NCBI RefSeq assembly: GCF_022414575.1
Contig: NZ_JADWYQ010000001.1
Coordinates: forward strand, 271,241-335,240
Direction: 5' to 3'
From: Streptomyces sp. MUM 178J
Lineage (GTDB): Bacteria > Actinomycetota > Actinomycetes > Streptomycetales > Streptomycetaceae
DNA: 64,000 bases
A program made the position numbers and the translations under genes. The notes beneath the pieces are model-generated. The model was not told the DNA's origin and searched no databases. It was given only the letters and a program-made list of their open reading frames with translations. Shown piece after piece: positions 16,321-24,435 of the stretch (within the stretch, counting starts at the first letter, position 1; every line of letters begins with the position of its first letter).

Positions 16321-16666
16321 CGAGCACCTCCTGGAGGATTCGGGCGTCGGACGGCTGGGCGGAGGGGATCGCAGCCCGGGTGACGATGTGGCCGCTGTCC
16401 ATCAGATCGGCGATCAGCACTTTGACGACGCTGACCGGCAGCGACAGATGCCCGGCCACCTCGGCGACCGAGAGCGCTCCGGGCCGGCACAGCTCCATCA
16501 GCCTGCGTTTCTCGGGGTTCAGCCCGGTCAGGGGCAGATCGTCGGCGGCGATCAGCAGGGTGACCAGGTCCAGGGTGTTGCGGGTCGGGCAGGCGCGGCC
16601 CTCGGTGACCACGTACGGCCGCACCAGCCCTCGGTCCGGGCGGCGGCGCCGGCTGCCCGGGGTCAT
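16298..16666 (-). CDS. cvnC: Conservon DUF742 protein (CvnC)
   Basis: A 122-residue DUF742 protein: an Arg-rich start, then GLVRPYVVTEGR, a winged-helix-like segment LSVAEVAGHLSLPVSVVKVL, and an N-terminal region usual for this family. DUF742 proteins are an obligate part of conservons and probably form part of a membrane-associated complex with CvnA, CvnB and CvnD. The ATG at 16666 overlaps the CvnB stop as ATGA. Confidence 0.92.
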   Translation of the reverse strand: MTPGSRRRRPDRGLVRPYVVTEGRACPTRNTLDLVTLLIAADDLPLTGLNPEKRRLMELCRPGALSVAEVAGHLSLPVSVVKVLIADLMDSGHIVTRAAIPSAQPSDARILQEVLDGLRSLL

Positions 16667-17091
16667 GCCGGGCTGCCGGTCCGCTGTCCGCCGGCGTCCT
16701 GCCGGGCCGGACTGGTCAGTTCGCGGCCGAGCCGGTCGACCAGCTTGTGCATGCGGTAGGTGACCGCCTCCATGTCCACGCGGTCGCTGGTGGAGACGGC
16801 GAGGTACGCGCCCGTGCCGGCGGCCACCAGAAACACATAGCCGTGCGCGAACTCGATCAGCGTCTGCCGCCAAGGGGTGTCGGGGCGGTCGCAGAACTCG
16901 GCCGTGCTGCGGCTGATCGACTGCACCCCGGAGAGCCCGGCGGCCAGCCGCTCCGCGTCGTCGCGGTCGATGTCGGCGGAGTGGGCGCGCAGCATGCCGT
17001 CGGCCGAGAGCAGGATCGCGTGCCGTGCGTGCGGCACTCTGAGGACCTCGTCGAGCATCCAGCCCAGTTCGTTGGCAGTGGACTCGGTCAT
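16663..17091 (-). CDS. cvnB: Conservon roadblock/LC7 protein (CvnB)
   Basis: A 142-residue roadblock/LC7-fold protein, related to MglB, which stimulates GTP hydrolysis by the partner GTPase. The typical features are visible: helix NELGWMLDEVLRVPHA, strand AILLSADGMLRA, and the central helix ERLAAGLSGVQSISRSTAEF. It should form dimers that bind CvnD. It overlaps CvnA and CvnC by 4 bp each (ATGA), so stoichiometric translation is expected. Confidence 0.93.
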   Translation of the reverse strand: MTESTANELGWMLDEVLRVPHARHAILLSADGMLRAHSADIDRDDAERLAAGLSGVQSISRSTAEFCDRPDTPWRQTLIEFAHGYVFLVAAGTGAYLAVSTSDRVDMEAVTYRMHKLVDRLGRELTSPARQDAGGQRTGSPA

Positions 17092-18536
17092 CCCTGTGTC
17101 TTCCCTTCGTCATGGCCGTCAAGGCGGGCGTCGCGGCCGGAGCGGGTGCCGCGCGCGAACGCGCCCATGCGCACGGCGGTTTCCTCGGCGGTCCGGCTTG
17201 CCTCGTCGGCTGTCGGCAGCTCCGCGGGCGGCGCGGAGCGCGACTGCTGCGGGGCGCGGCGGCGGCGCTTGGGCAGCCCGCCGGCCGTGGTGTCGCCGGC
17301 GGCCGCGTCCTGCGCCGCGGGGGCGGCGTCCCGGGACGGCGGCGCGGGCTCAGTGGCGGACGCCCCCGCGGACTCCGTGGCGGACTCCGTGGCGGACTCC
17401 GTGGCGGACTCCGTGGCGGACTCCGTGGCGGGCTGCGGCTCCGGCGGAGGTGCGGACTGCGGCGTCGCAGCATGGTCGGGCTCCGCCGGCGCGGGTTCCG
17501 GCTCCTCCGTCACATGGGTCAGCAGGGAGGACGGGAGGAACACCACGGCGCGCACGCCTCCGTACGGGGAGCGGGTGTCGGCCGTGACGCCGAAGCCGTA
17601 GCGGGCGGCGAGCGCTCCGATGACGGCGAAGCCGAACTGCGGCGGGTCGTCGAGCCGGGTGACGTCCACGCTCTGTCCGCCGGACAGCAGCACCGACGCC
17701 CGGTCGGCCGCCTGTCCGTCCATGCCGACGCCCGCGTCGTCGATGACGATGCAGGCGCCGTTGTGCACCGCGCGCAGATTGACCTCGACCTTGGTGTTGG
17801 GCTGGGAGTGGCGCGCGGCGTTGTCGAGCAGTTCGGCGACGGCGAGCACCGCGGGCTCAACGGCCCGGCTCTCCACGGCGATGTCGACGTGCCCGTGCAC
17901 CTCGACCCGCCGGTAGTCGCGGATGCGGGAGGTCGCGCCCCGTACCACGTCGGTCAGCGCGGAGGCGGCGCGCTGCCGTCCGGGCCAGGACCCGCACAGT
18001 ACGGCGATGGCCTGGGCGCGCCGCCCGAACTGGGCGTTCGCATGGTCGATCTCCAGCAGGTCGCGCAGCACACCGGGGTGGTCATGGCGGTCCTGCATCT
18101 GCGAGATGGCGACCTGCTGTTCGTTCGCCAGTGCCTGGACGGCGCGCATCGACGTCTTGAGCGCGGCCTTCGCGGCGGCGTCCGCGCGGGCCTGCGCCTG
18201 CTCCACGGCCCCGGCGAACCGGTCCAGCACCTCGTCGACGCTCTTGGCGAAGCCGGTGCCCTCCAGCCGGGGGTCGAGCAGGCCGACGCCCGGGACGGCC
18301 TGCTCCGCCGCGCCCGGGGCGCCCGCGCCGCCGCCCGCGCCGCCCTCCAGGGCGGGCAGCCGGACGGACGCGAGATGCCGCACCTCCTCGTCCCTGGCCC
18401 GCAGGCCGTCCGCCAGTTCGGCGTTCCGCCGGCGCACAAGCGCGGTGATCCCGCGCTGGCGCACGAGCAGGACGGTGACGGCGAGCAGGCCCAGGGCCAG
18501 GCACCAGAACACCGCCTCCGGCATCTGTTGAGTCAT
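17088..18536 (-). CDS. cvnA: Conservon sensor-kinase-like membrane protein (CvnA)
   Basis: A 482-residue protein: one N-terminal membrane helix (residues 8-24), an Arg-rich juxtamembrane helix, a helical domain, and a GHKL ATPase domain with N-box ELLDNAARHSQPNT and G1 box DDAGVGMD. As in other conservon first genes, the histidine-containing dimerisation helix is divergent, so it may bind ATP without classic phosphorelay. The C-terminal third is low-complexity and includes five tandem ATES units and Pro/Glu/Ala-rich segments. It is the first gene of the operon; its 5' leader contains a striking 11-bp repeat. It senses an unknown signal at the membrane and signals through CvnB and CvnD. Confidence 0.92.
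   Translation of the reverse strand: MTQQMPEAVFWCLALGLLAVTVLLVRQRGITALVRRRNAELADGLRARDEEVRHLASVRLPALEGGAGGGAGAPGAAEQAVPGVGLLDPRLEGTGFAKSVDEVLDRFAGAVEQAQARADAAAKAALKTSMRAVQALANEQQVAISQMQDRHDHPGVLRDLLEIDHANAQFGRRAQAIAVLCGSWPGRQRAASALTDVVRGATSRIRDYRRVEVHGHVDIAVESRAVEPAVLAVAELLDNAARHSQPNTKVEVNLRAVHNGACIVIDDAGVGMDGQAADRASVLLSGGQSVDVTRLDDPPQFGFAVIGALAARYGFGVTADTRSPYGGVRAVVFLPSSLLTHVTEEPEPAPAEPDHAATPQSAPPPEPQPATESATESATESATESATESAGASATEPAPPSRDAAPAAQDAAAGDTTAGGLPKRRRRAPQQSRSAPPAELPTADEASRTAEETAVRMGAFARGTRSGRDARLDGHDEGKTQG
17371..17430. repeat. 12-bp in-frame tandem repeat inside cvnA (5 copies)
   Basis: Five perfect copies of GACTCCGTGGCG encode ATES repeated on the minus strand. The unit is a multiple of three, so copy-number change would lengthen or shorten the CvnA tail without a frameshift. 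Confidence 0.95.
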
Positions 18537-18560
18537 GGGGTCCTCGTGGCAGGCGTGCGA

Positions 18561-18625
18561 TGCGTGTGCTGTGCGTGTGCTGTGCGTGTGCTGTGGTGCG
18601 TGTGCTGTGGTGCGTATGAGATGTG
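18561..18625. repeat. 11-bp tandem repeat in the leader of cvnA
   Basis: Three perfect copies of TGCGTGTGCTG (18561-18593), followed by looser copies with a 14-bp period (TGGTGCGTGTGCTG), end about 25 nt before the cvnA start on the opposite strand. Reading toward cvnA it is a CA-rich run (CAGCACACGCA). It lies in the 5' leader or promoter. The rest of the gap to the AraC gene (18626-18891) contains the promoters of both divergent genes, with no clear consensus hexamers. Confidence 0.9.
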
Positions 18626-18891
18626 CGTGAAGCGCGCGAGTGACTGGCCGAACACGCAGATGAGTGGTGACGGGCGGCCGACGGTAGACCAGGGACCGCC
18701 GCCCGCACTTTCCGGCGTACGCAGGAGAGTTGCCGCCGGGCGCACACGAGCCTCCGCGACGGCGTCACGGAATCTATGGAGAATCAGGCGGCTGTACTAC
18801 GCTGCGCGCCCATAACCGCCACTACCTGCAGTTTGGTTGAAAATTGCACGGCAGTGGCACGGGAAGCGGAACGGCGGCGGAGGGATTCTCT

Positions 18892-19851
18892 GTGCCCGCG
18901 AGCACGTACAGCGTGGAGTCGTCGTCGACGGTCGAGGTGGCCCCGCCGCATCGTGCGGAGTTCTGGCGGGAGCACATCGCGTCGTACCAGTCCCTGATGG
19001 ACTACCGGTACACGCGCCCCGGCGACTTCAGCGGCGAGACCGTCCGGCAGCGGACCGCCGCGTATCAGCTCGTCCGTTTCCGTTCGGACGAGATCGAGTA
19101 CACGCGCAGCCTGAACCAGGTCCGCCAGGACCCGGACGAGGACTACCGGTTGCTGGTCCCGCTCCGCGGGCAGATCGTGCTGCGCCAGGACGGCGAGGAG
19201 GCGCGGCTGACCGCGGGGACGGGCGCGCTCGTCACCTTCGGGGCCCCGTTCACCTGCCTCCAGGACGCCGGCACTCAGGCGTTCATCCTCACCATCCCCG
19301 CCCGTGAAGTGGACGGCCCGCTCAGCCTCAAGGCGCCGCTGGCCGCCGGACTGGATCTGACGCGGGGGCTGGGACGGATCGTCGGTTCGATGCTCAACGA
19401 TCTGCACGAGGAACGGGAGCGTCTCACCGACCCCCAGTTCAACGCGGTCTCCGACCGCATCGTCGAGCTGCTGTGCATGCTCGCGGCCGGCGACGACCGG
19501 CCGCCGTCCGGACCGGGACAGCTGGCCGAGGTGGAGGCGCTGGTCCGCCGCTACGTCCGCGAGCGGGCGGCCGACCCCGAGCTGACCGGGGCCGTGGTCG
19601 CCGAGGCGCTCGGCTGGTCGCTGCGGCAGGTGCAGCTGGCTCTCCAGCGGGCGGGCACCACGCCACGGGAGCTGATACGCGAGGAACGCCTGCGGATGGT
19701 CCGCGACCGGCTGCGCGACGCCGCCTTCGCCCGAATGTCCATCACCGATCTCGCATACGCCTCCGGTTTCTCCTCCGCCAGCGCCCTGAGCACCGCGTTC
19801 CGGCAGCGCTTCGGCGTCAGCCCCCGCGAGATGCGCTACGGCGGCGGCTGA
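18892..19851 (+). CDS. AraC-family transcriptional regulator
   Basis: A 319-residue regulator. The N-terminal two-thirds is an AraC-binding-like beta-barrel domain (YQLVRFRSDEIEYTRS, then LLVPLRGQIVLRQDG), and the C-terminal 100 residues are the double helix-turn-helix (VVAEALGWSLRQVQLALQRA and ITDLAYASGFSSASALSTAF). The GTG at 18892 is chosen because GGAGGG lies 7 nt upstream; an earlier in-frame TTG at 18844 lacks a site. It is divergent from the conservon operon, so it may regulate it, but nothing in the sequence proves this. The effector is unknown. Confidence 0.9.
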   Translation: MPASTYSVESSSTVEVAPPHRAEFWREHIASYQSLMDYRYTRPGDFSGETVRQRTAAYQLVRFRSDEIEYTRSLNQVRQDPDEDYRLLVPLRGQIVLRQDGEEARLTAGTGALVTFGAPFTCLQDAGTQAFILTIPAREVDGPLSLKAPLAAGLDLTRGLGRIVGSMLNDLHEERERLTDPQFNAVSDRIVELLCMLAAGDDRPPSGPGQLAEVEALVRRYVRERAADPELTGAVVAEALGWSLRQVQLALQRAGTTPRELIREERLRMVRDRLRDAAFARMSITDLAYASGFSSASALSTAFRQRFGVSPREMRYGGG

Positions 19852-19878
19852 CCCCGCGCGCCCCGACGGCCGCGGACG

Positions 19879-20072
19879 CCGGGCTTGACGTCCCGGTGGA
19901 TGACGCCCTCGGCGTGCAGGGCGAGCAGCGCCCGCACGACGCCCGCCGCGATCGACGGCACGGCCCACGCGGGGAGCGGCCCGGCGTCGCGGACCAGGTC
20001 GGACAGCACGAGGGCCGGTATGTACTCGACGGCCGTCCAGGGCCGCGGTGCGTCCGGGTCCGCGGGCGGCAC
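19879..20072 (-). pseudogene. Remnant of a Ser/Thr protein kinase
   Basis: A minus-strand stretch of about 65 codons reads like the middle of a PknB-type kinase: PRPWTAVEYIPALVLSDLV, then AGPLPAWAVPSIAAGVVRAL and HAEGVIHRDVKPG, where HRDVKPxN is the catalytic loop. Homology stops at the glycine of the catalytic loop and is followed by low-complexity Arg/Gly codons. Nothing of the N-lobe P-loop, the DFG motif or the C-lobe is nearby. It abuts the AraC gene's 3' end. This is a decayed fragment left by a deletion, not a working kinase. The rest of the gap (20073-20184) shows only a probable promoter region for the next gene. Confidence 0.75.
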
Positions 20073-20184
20073 ACCCCCCGGCGTACGACCGGCGCGCCGA
20101 CCGGCGTGGCGGCAACCCGCCGCGCGGGCCGTCCCGTCCTAGCGTCGTACCGGACAGCACGGGCACAGCAGAGAGGCGCGGACC

Positions 20185-20772
20185 ATGGTGTGGCGGCTGG
20201 GGCGGACGGGATGGTTGGCGGTGGTCGGGGCCGCGGTCGGCGGGGTGGCCGCAGCCGCGTATGCGGGGCTGGTGACCGGGGCCGTGCCGCTCGACGTGGG
20301 GGCCGGGCGGCGGCTGCGGCCGCTGGGGCCCCTGAGCGTGGACATCCGCGCACCGCGCGAGGTGGTCTTCGATGTGATCGCACAGCCGTACCTGGGGCGG
20401 CCCACCCGGGCGATGCGCAAGAAGGTCGAAGTACTGGAGCGGGGCGCCGACCTGGTGCTCGCCGCGCACTTCACACCCGTCGCCGACGGGCGGCTGACGG
20501 CGCGGACCGTGGAGACCGTGCACTTCGTCCGCCCCGAGCGGGTCGGCTTCCGGCTGGTGCGCGGGCCGGTGCCGTACGTCGTGGAGTCCTTCGAGCTCAG
20601 CGAGTTCGCCGAGAACGGGGGGACGCGGCTGCTCTATACGGGGGAGCTGGGCACGGACCTGTGGGCCCTCGGCCGGTGGTGGGGCTCCGTGGTCGCCCCG
20701 CGCTGGGAGGCGACCGTCGCCGCCTCGCTGGCGACGGTCAGGGAGGAGGCCGAGCGCCGCGCTCCTCGCTGA
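20185..20772 (+). CDS. SRPBCC (START-like) membrane-anchored protein
   Basis: A 195-residue protein with an N-terminal membrane helix (about residues 9-32), followed by a helix-grip SRPBCC domain (LSVDIRAPREVVFDVIAQPY, then HFTPVADGRLTARTVETVHF). The fold binds hydrophobic ligands in polyketide cyclases and lipid-transfer proteins. A GAGAGG motif precedes the ATG. It lies 48 bp upstream of the radical SAM gene on the same strand and could be co-transcribed. If the radical SAM enzyme acts on lipids, a membrane-tethered hydrophobic-ligand binder would fit, but that is speculative. Confidence 0.8.
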   Translation: MVWRLGRTGWLAVVGAAVGGVAAAAYAGLVTGAVPLDVGAGRRLRPLGPLSVDIRAPREVVFDVIAQPYLGRPTRAMRKKVEVLERGADLVLAAHFTPVADGRLTARTVETVHFVRPERVGFRLVRGPVPYVVESFELSEFAENGGTRLLYTGELGTDLWALGRWWGSVVAPRWEATVAASLATVREEAERRAPR

Positions 20773-20820
20773 GCGTCGTGTCGACCGCTCCCAGCCCCCC
20801 ACCGGGAATAGCGTGCATTC

Positions 20821-22425
20821 ATGAATGAACCGGACACCATGAGGCCGCAGGCCCCGCGCAAGACGGACCGCGACGAGGTGTTCGCGGAGTTCACACGGTC
20901 GATCTGCCCGGTCTGCAAGACCCCCGTCGACGCCCAGGTCAACATCCGCGACAACAAGGTCTATCTGCGGAAAAGCTGCCGCGAGCACGGCGGGTTCGAG
21001 GCGCTGGTGTACGGGGACGCCGAGGAGTACCTGCACTCCGCACGGTTCAACAAGCCGGGCACGATCCCGCTGGCCTTCCAGACCGAGGTGAAGGACGGCT
21101 GCCCCAGCGACTGCGGGCTGTGCCCGGAGCACAAGCAGCACGCCTGTCTCGGCATCATCGAGGTCAACACCGGCTGCAACCTCGACTGCCCGATCTGCTT
21201 CGCCGACTCGGGGCATCAGCAGGACGGTTACGCGATCACCCACGAGCAGTGCGAGCGGATGCTGGACGCCTTCGTGGAGTCCGAGGGGGAGGCGGAGGTC
21301 GTGATGTTCTCCGGCGGAGAGCCCACGATCCACCCGAACATCCTCGACTTCATCGACCTCGCCCAGGCGCGCCCCATCCGCAGCGTCACGCTCAACACAA
21401 ACGGCATCCGGCTGGCGGCCGACCGGAGGTTCGCCGCCGAACTGGGCGAGCGCAACCGCGCCCCCGGCCGGTCGGTGAACGTCTACCTCCAGTTCGACGG
21501 GTTCGACAAGCGGACGCATCTGGAGATCCGGGGCCGTGATCTGCGTACGCTCAAACAGCGGGCGCTGGACAACTGCGCCGAGGCCGGGCTGACCGCCACA
21601 CTCGTCGCCGCCGTCGAGCGCGGCCTCAACGAGCACGAACTGGGCGCGATCGTCGAGTACGGCATCGACCACCCCGCCGTCCGCGCGGTCGCCTTCCAGC
21701 CCGTGACCCACTCCGGCCGGCATGTCCCCTTCGACCCGCTGAACCGGCTCACCAACCCCGACGTCATCCGCCTGATCACGGAACAACGCCCCGACTGGTT
21801 CCGCAAGGGCGACTTCTTCCCTGTGCCGTGCTGCTTCCCCACCTGCCGGTCCATCACCTATCTGCTGGTCGACGGGGAACCGGGCGACCGGACCGTGCTG
21901 CCGGTGCCGCGGCTGCTGAACGTCGAGGACCATCTCGACTACGTCACCAACCGCGTCCTGCCCGACCCCGCCGTCCGCGAGGCCCTGGAGAAGCTGTGGT
22001 CGGCCTCGGCCTCCATGGGCACGGCGACCACCGAGGAGAAGCTGCGGACCGCCGCAGGGGCCGCGGCCGAGGCCCTCGGCTGTGCTCCGGACAGCTGCGG
22101 CATCGATCTGCCCCAGGCCGTCAGGGAACTCGACGACAAGGCGTTCATGATTGTGGTGCAGGACTTCCAGGACCCCTACACGCTCAACGTCAAGCAGCTG
22201 ATGAAGTGCTGCGTCGAGGAGATCACCCCCGACGGCCGGCTGATCCCGTTCTGCGCATACAACTCCGTCGGCTACCGGGAACAGGTCCGCTCCCGGTTGT
22301 CCGGCGTGCCCGTGGCCCCCGTCGCACCCAACGCACTGCCCCTCAAGGACCTGCTGACCTCCACCCCGTACGGCTCCAGGACGCCGAAGCCGTCGACGGC
22401 GTCCGAGGGGGACGGCTCCGCGTGA
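20821..22425 (+). CDS. Tes/MJ0619-like radical SAM enzyme with several Fe-S clusters
   Basis: A 534-residue radical SAM protein of the MJ0619/tetraether-synthase (Tes) type. The radical cluster motif is C119-NLD-C123-PI-C126, in IIEVNTGCNLDCPICFADSG. It is preceded by CPVCKTP...CREHGG and by CPSDCGLCPEHKQHAC, and followed by PCCFPTC, GCAPDSCGI and KCCVEEI plus PFCAYN. This cysteine arrangement supplies further Fe-S clusters, as in Tes, which joins lipid tails by carbon-carbon bonds in archaea. What the bacterial homologue does is not established to my knowledge; lipid or small-molecule C-C coupling or methylation are possibilities. Its stop overlaps the following methyltransferase's GTG (GTGA), so the two proteins act together. 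Confidence 0.9.
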   Translation: MNEPDTMRPQAPRKTDRDEVFAEFTRSICPVCKTPVDAQVNIRDNKVYLRKSCREHGGFEALVYGDAEEYLHSARFNKPGTIPLAFQTEVKDGCPSDCGLCPEHKQHACLGIIEVNTGCNLDCPICFADSGHQQDGYAITHEQCERMLDAFVESEGEAEVVMFSGGEPTIHPNILDFIDLAQARPIRSVTLNTNGIRLAADRRFAAELGERNRAPGRSVNVYLQFDGFDKRTHLEIRGRDLRTLKQRALDNCAEAGLTATLVAAVERGLNEHELGAIVEYGIDHPAVRAVAFQPVTHSGRHVPFDPLNRLTNPDVIRLITEQRPDWFRKGDFFPVPCCFPTCRSITYLLVDGEPGDRTVLPVPRLLNVEDHLDYVTNRVLPDPAVREALEKLWSASASMGTATTEEKLRTAAGAAAEALGCAPDSCGIDLPQAVRELDDKAFMIVVQDFQDPYTLNVKQLMKCCVEEITPDGRLIPFCAYNSVGYREQVRSRLSGVPVAPVAPNALPLKDLLTSTPYGSRTPKPSTASEGDGSA

Positions 22426-23228
22426 ACGACGGACACAAGACCCTCAAGGCCTGCTGCGCCGCGGCCTACCACTCCTCCGACGTCGTCCCGCTGCTGCTCG
22501 GCGACGCCTACCACCCCGGCGGGGCCGCGCTGACCCGCCGGCTCGCGGACGCCCTGGCCGTCGCCCCGGGCGAGCGCGTGCTCGACGTGGCGTCGGGGCG
22601 CGGCGCCACGGCCCTGCTGCTCGCCGACGCGTACGGCGCCGAGGTGGACGGCGTCGACTACTCCCCCGCCGCTGCCGCACTGGCACAAGAAGCGGCCCGC
22701 GCGGCCGGGATGGCCGACAGCGTCCGCTTCACGACCGGGGACGCCGAACGGCTGCCGTACCCCGACGGGGCGTTCGACGCGGCCGTGTGCGAATGCGCGC
22801 TGTGCACCTTCCCCGACAAGGCGCGGGCCGCCGCGGAGTTCGCACGGATCCTGCGGCCCGGCGGACGGCTGGGCCTGACCGACGTCACCGCCGACGCCGA
22901 CCGCCTGCCGCCGGAACTCACCGGCCTGACCGCCCGGATCGCCTGCGTCGCCGACGCCCGGCCGCTGACCGGACCCGCCGGATACAAGAGCCTTCTGGCG
23001 GGCGCGGGGCTCCGCACGACTGCCGCGGAGCGCCACGACGACGCGCTGCTGAGCATGGTCGACCGGATCGAGGCCCGGCTGACGCTGCTGCGGATGGCCG
23101 CCCCGGACCGGCTCCGCGCCACAGGCGTCGACCTCGACGCCGCCCCGGCCGTCCTCGCCGCGGCCCGCGCCGCCGTGGCCTCCGGCACGCTGGGCTATGC
23201 ACTGCTCGTCGCGGTGAAGGCGGACTGA
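22422..23228 (+). CDS. Class I SAM-dependent methyltransferase (UbiE-like)
   Basis: A 268-residue methyltransferase with motif I RVLDVASGRGATALLLAD, motif II/III GDAERLPYPDGAFDAAV and a post-III RPGGRLGLTDV. It is unusual in having cysteines near the active site: KACCAAAYHS at residues 8-17, and VCECALCTFP where UbiE-type enzymes have another sequence. Cysteine placements of this sort occur in arsenite methyltransferases, so a metalloid or thiol substrate is possible; equally the cysteines may be incidental. Translational coupling to the Tes-like radical SAM enzyme (GTGA overlap) indicates a common pathway. The start is GTG. Confidence 0.87.
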   Translation: MNDGHKTLKACCAAAYHSSDVVPLLLGDAYHPGGAALTRRLADALAVAPGERVLDVASGRGATALLLADAYGAEVDGVDYSPAAAALAQEAARAAGMADSVRFTTGDAERLPYPDGAFDAAVCECALCTFPDKARAAAEFARILRPGGRLGLTDVTADADRLPPELTGLTARIACVADARPLTGPAGYKSLLAGAGLRTTAAERHDDALLSMVDRIEARLTLLRMAAPDRLRATGVDLDAAPAVLAAARAAVASGTLGYALLVAVKAD

Positions 23229-23524
23229 AGGCGGCGGGACCGCGCCTGGCGCCGTCCCGCGGCGGCGGTGCGGCCCGCGCCGACCGGCTGCTGCAGCCGG
23301 AGCATCTGACGGATCCGGCCGCTCTCGACGAGGGCGTCGGACATCTGCGGGCCGCCGAGGCCCGACACATGGCGGTCGCCGGGATACGGGCCGACTGTCC
23401 GGCGACCTCCGGCCCGTGGGCGTGCCTGGTGCACGCCGGACCCTGAGCTCCGTGCATCGCGTCCGTATACAGTGCGCTGAATCGTGCGATGCACGACGAC
23501 ATCCGACACCACATGGGGGCTGAC

Positions 23525-23890
23525 ATGGCGCTGTTCGGCAACGCGCACGCGATCGACCCGGGATCGGCGCAGCAGGAGTACGCCCGGCTGCTGGGGCAGG
23601 GGGAGCAGATCCACGCCGCCTACCTGCTGATACGGGACACCATCCTGTTCACCGACCGCCGCCTGATCCTGGTCGACAAGCAGGGGATCACCGGCAAGAA
23701 GGTGGAGTACCACTCGATTCCGTACCGCAGCATCACGCACTTCGCGGTGGAGACGGCGGGCACCTTCGACCTCGACGCCGAGCTGAAGATCTGGCTGTCG
23801 GGCAGCGCCACACCGGTCCAGAAGACGTTCACCAAGGGTGTGGACATCTACGAGGTGCAGGCGATCCTGACCCAGTTCGTGGCGGGGTGA
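23525..23890 (+). CDS. Bacterial PH-domain protein
   Basis: A 121-residue cytoplasmic protein that matches small bacterial pleckstrin-homology-like (bPH) proteins: GEQIHAAYLLIRDTILFTDRRLILVDKQG, then KKVEYHSIPYRSITHF, with the typical final helix (VDIYEVQAILTQF). Function unknown; such proteins form oligomers and may bind lipids or proteins under stress. The ATG at 23525 follows a GGGGG run. The 296 bp upstream (23229-23524) contain the methyltransferase 3' side and no gene I can support. Confidence 0.85.
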   Translation: MALFGNAHAIDPGSAQQEYARLLGQGEQIHAAYLLIRDTILFTDRRLILVDKQGITGKKVEYHSIPYRSITHFAVETAGTFDLDAELKIWLSGSATPVQKTFTKGVDIYEVQAILTQFVAG

Positions 23891-23936
23891 CCGCGGCCGC
23901 CGCGGCCGCCTCGACGGCCGCGGCGGCGGGAGCCTC

Positions 23937-23977
23937 CGGCCGGCCGGCGCGTCTGTGAGAGACGCCGGCCGGCCGGC
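23937..23977. terminator. Bidirectional hairpin between convergent genes
   Basis: A long GC stem (CCGGCCGGCGCGTCT paired with AGACGCCGGCCGG, one bulge, loop GTG-like) sits in the 92 bp between the convergent PH-like and VOC genes. Confidence 0.65.
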
Positions 23978-23982
23978 AGTCG

Positions 23983-24381
23983 TCAGGAGCCCCCTTCGGC
24001 GTCCTGCGGGTACCAGCGCAACTCCACGGTGTTGCCGTCCGGGTCCCGCACATAGACGGACTGGGCCTCGCCACGCGCCCCGAAACGCCCCACCGGGCCC
24101 TCCAGCACCGTGAACTCACCCGAGTCGATGACCTCCGCCCAGTCCAGCGGCTCGACGACCAGGCAGATGTGGTCCACATTGGACTCGCCGCGGGAGCGGT
24201 CGACCAGATCGATGATCGTCGTCGGCGTGACCCGCACCGAGGGGAACGGGGCCTCCCCGGCCCGCCACTCCTCCACCCGTACCGGCTCCAGACCCAGCAG
24301 CCCGCAGTAGAAGCCGAGGGAGCGCTCGACGTCCTGCACGTTGAGCACCAGATGGTCAAAGTCCTTGACCTTCACACGCAT
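23983..24381 (-). CDS. VOC-family (glyoxalase/dioxygenase-like) protein
   Basis: A 132-residue protein with the paired beta-alpha-beta-beta-beta modules of the vicinal-oxygen-chelate fold: DFDHLVLNVQDVERSLGFYC at the start, VDHICLVVEP in the middle and RDPDGNTVELRWYP at the end. The metal ligands (His in DHLVL and DHICL, Glu in VELRW) are present, so it may be a metal-dependent lyase, dioxygenase or a resistance protein; the substrate is unknown. The ATG at 24381 has GGAGG 7 nt upstream. Confidence 0.88.
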   Translation of the reverse strand: MRVKVKDFDHLVLNVQDVERSLGFYCGLLGLEPVRVEEWRAGEAPFPSVRVTPTTIIDLVDRSRGESNVDHICLVVEPLDWAEVIDSGEFTVLEGPVGRFGARGEAQSVYVRDPDGNTVELRWYPQDAEGGS

Positions 24382-24435
24382 GAGAGAACCTCCAGTCCTG
24401 CGCAATTCAACACGCCGACGCAGCCGTCACCGGCG

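Noticed and set aside
23229..23446. Possible small protein after the methyltransferase (frame with LLQPEHLTDPAALDEGV)
   Set aside because: The frame has no independent start with a ribosome site. It looks somewhat coding-like and could be a fossil, but nothing confirms it.
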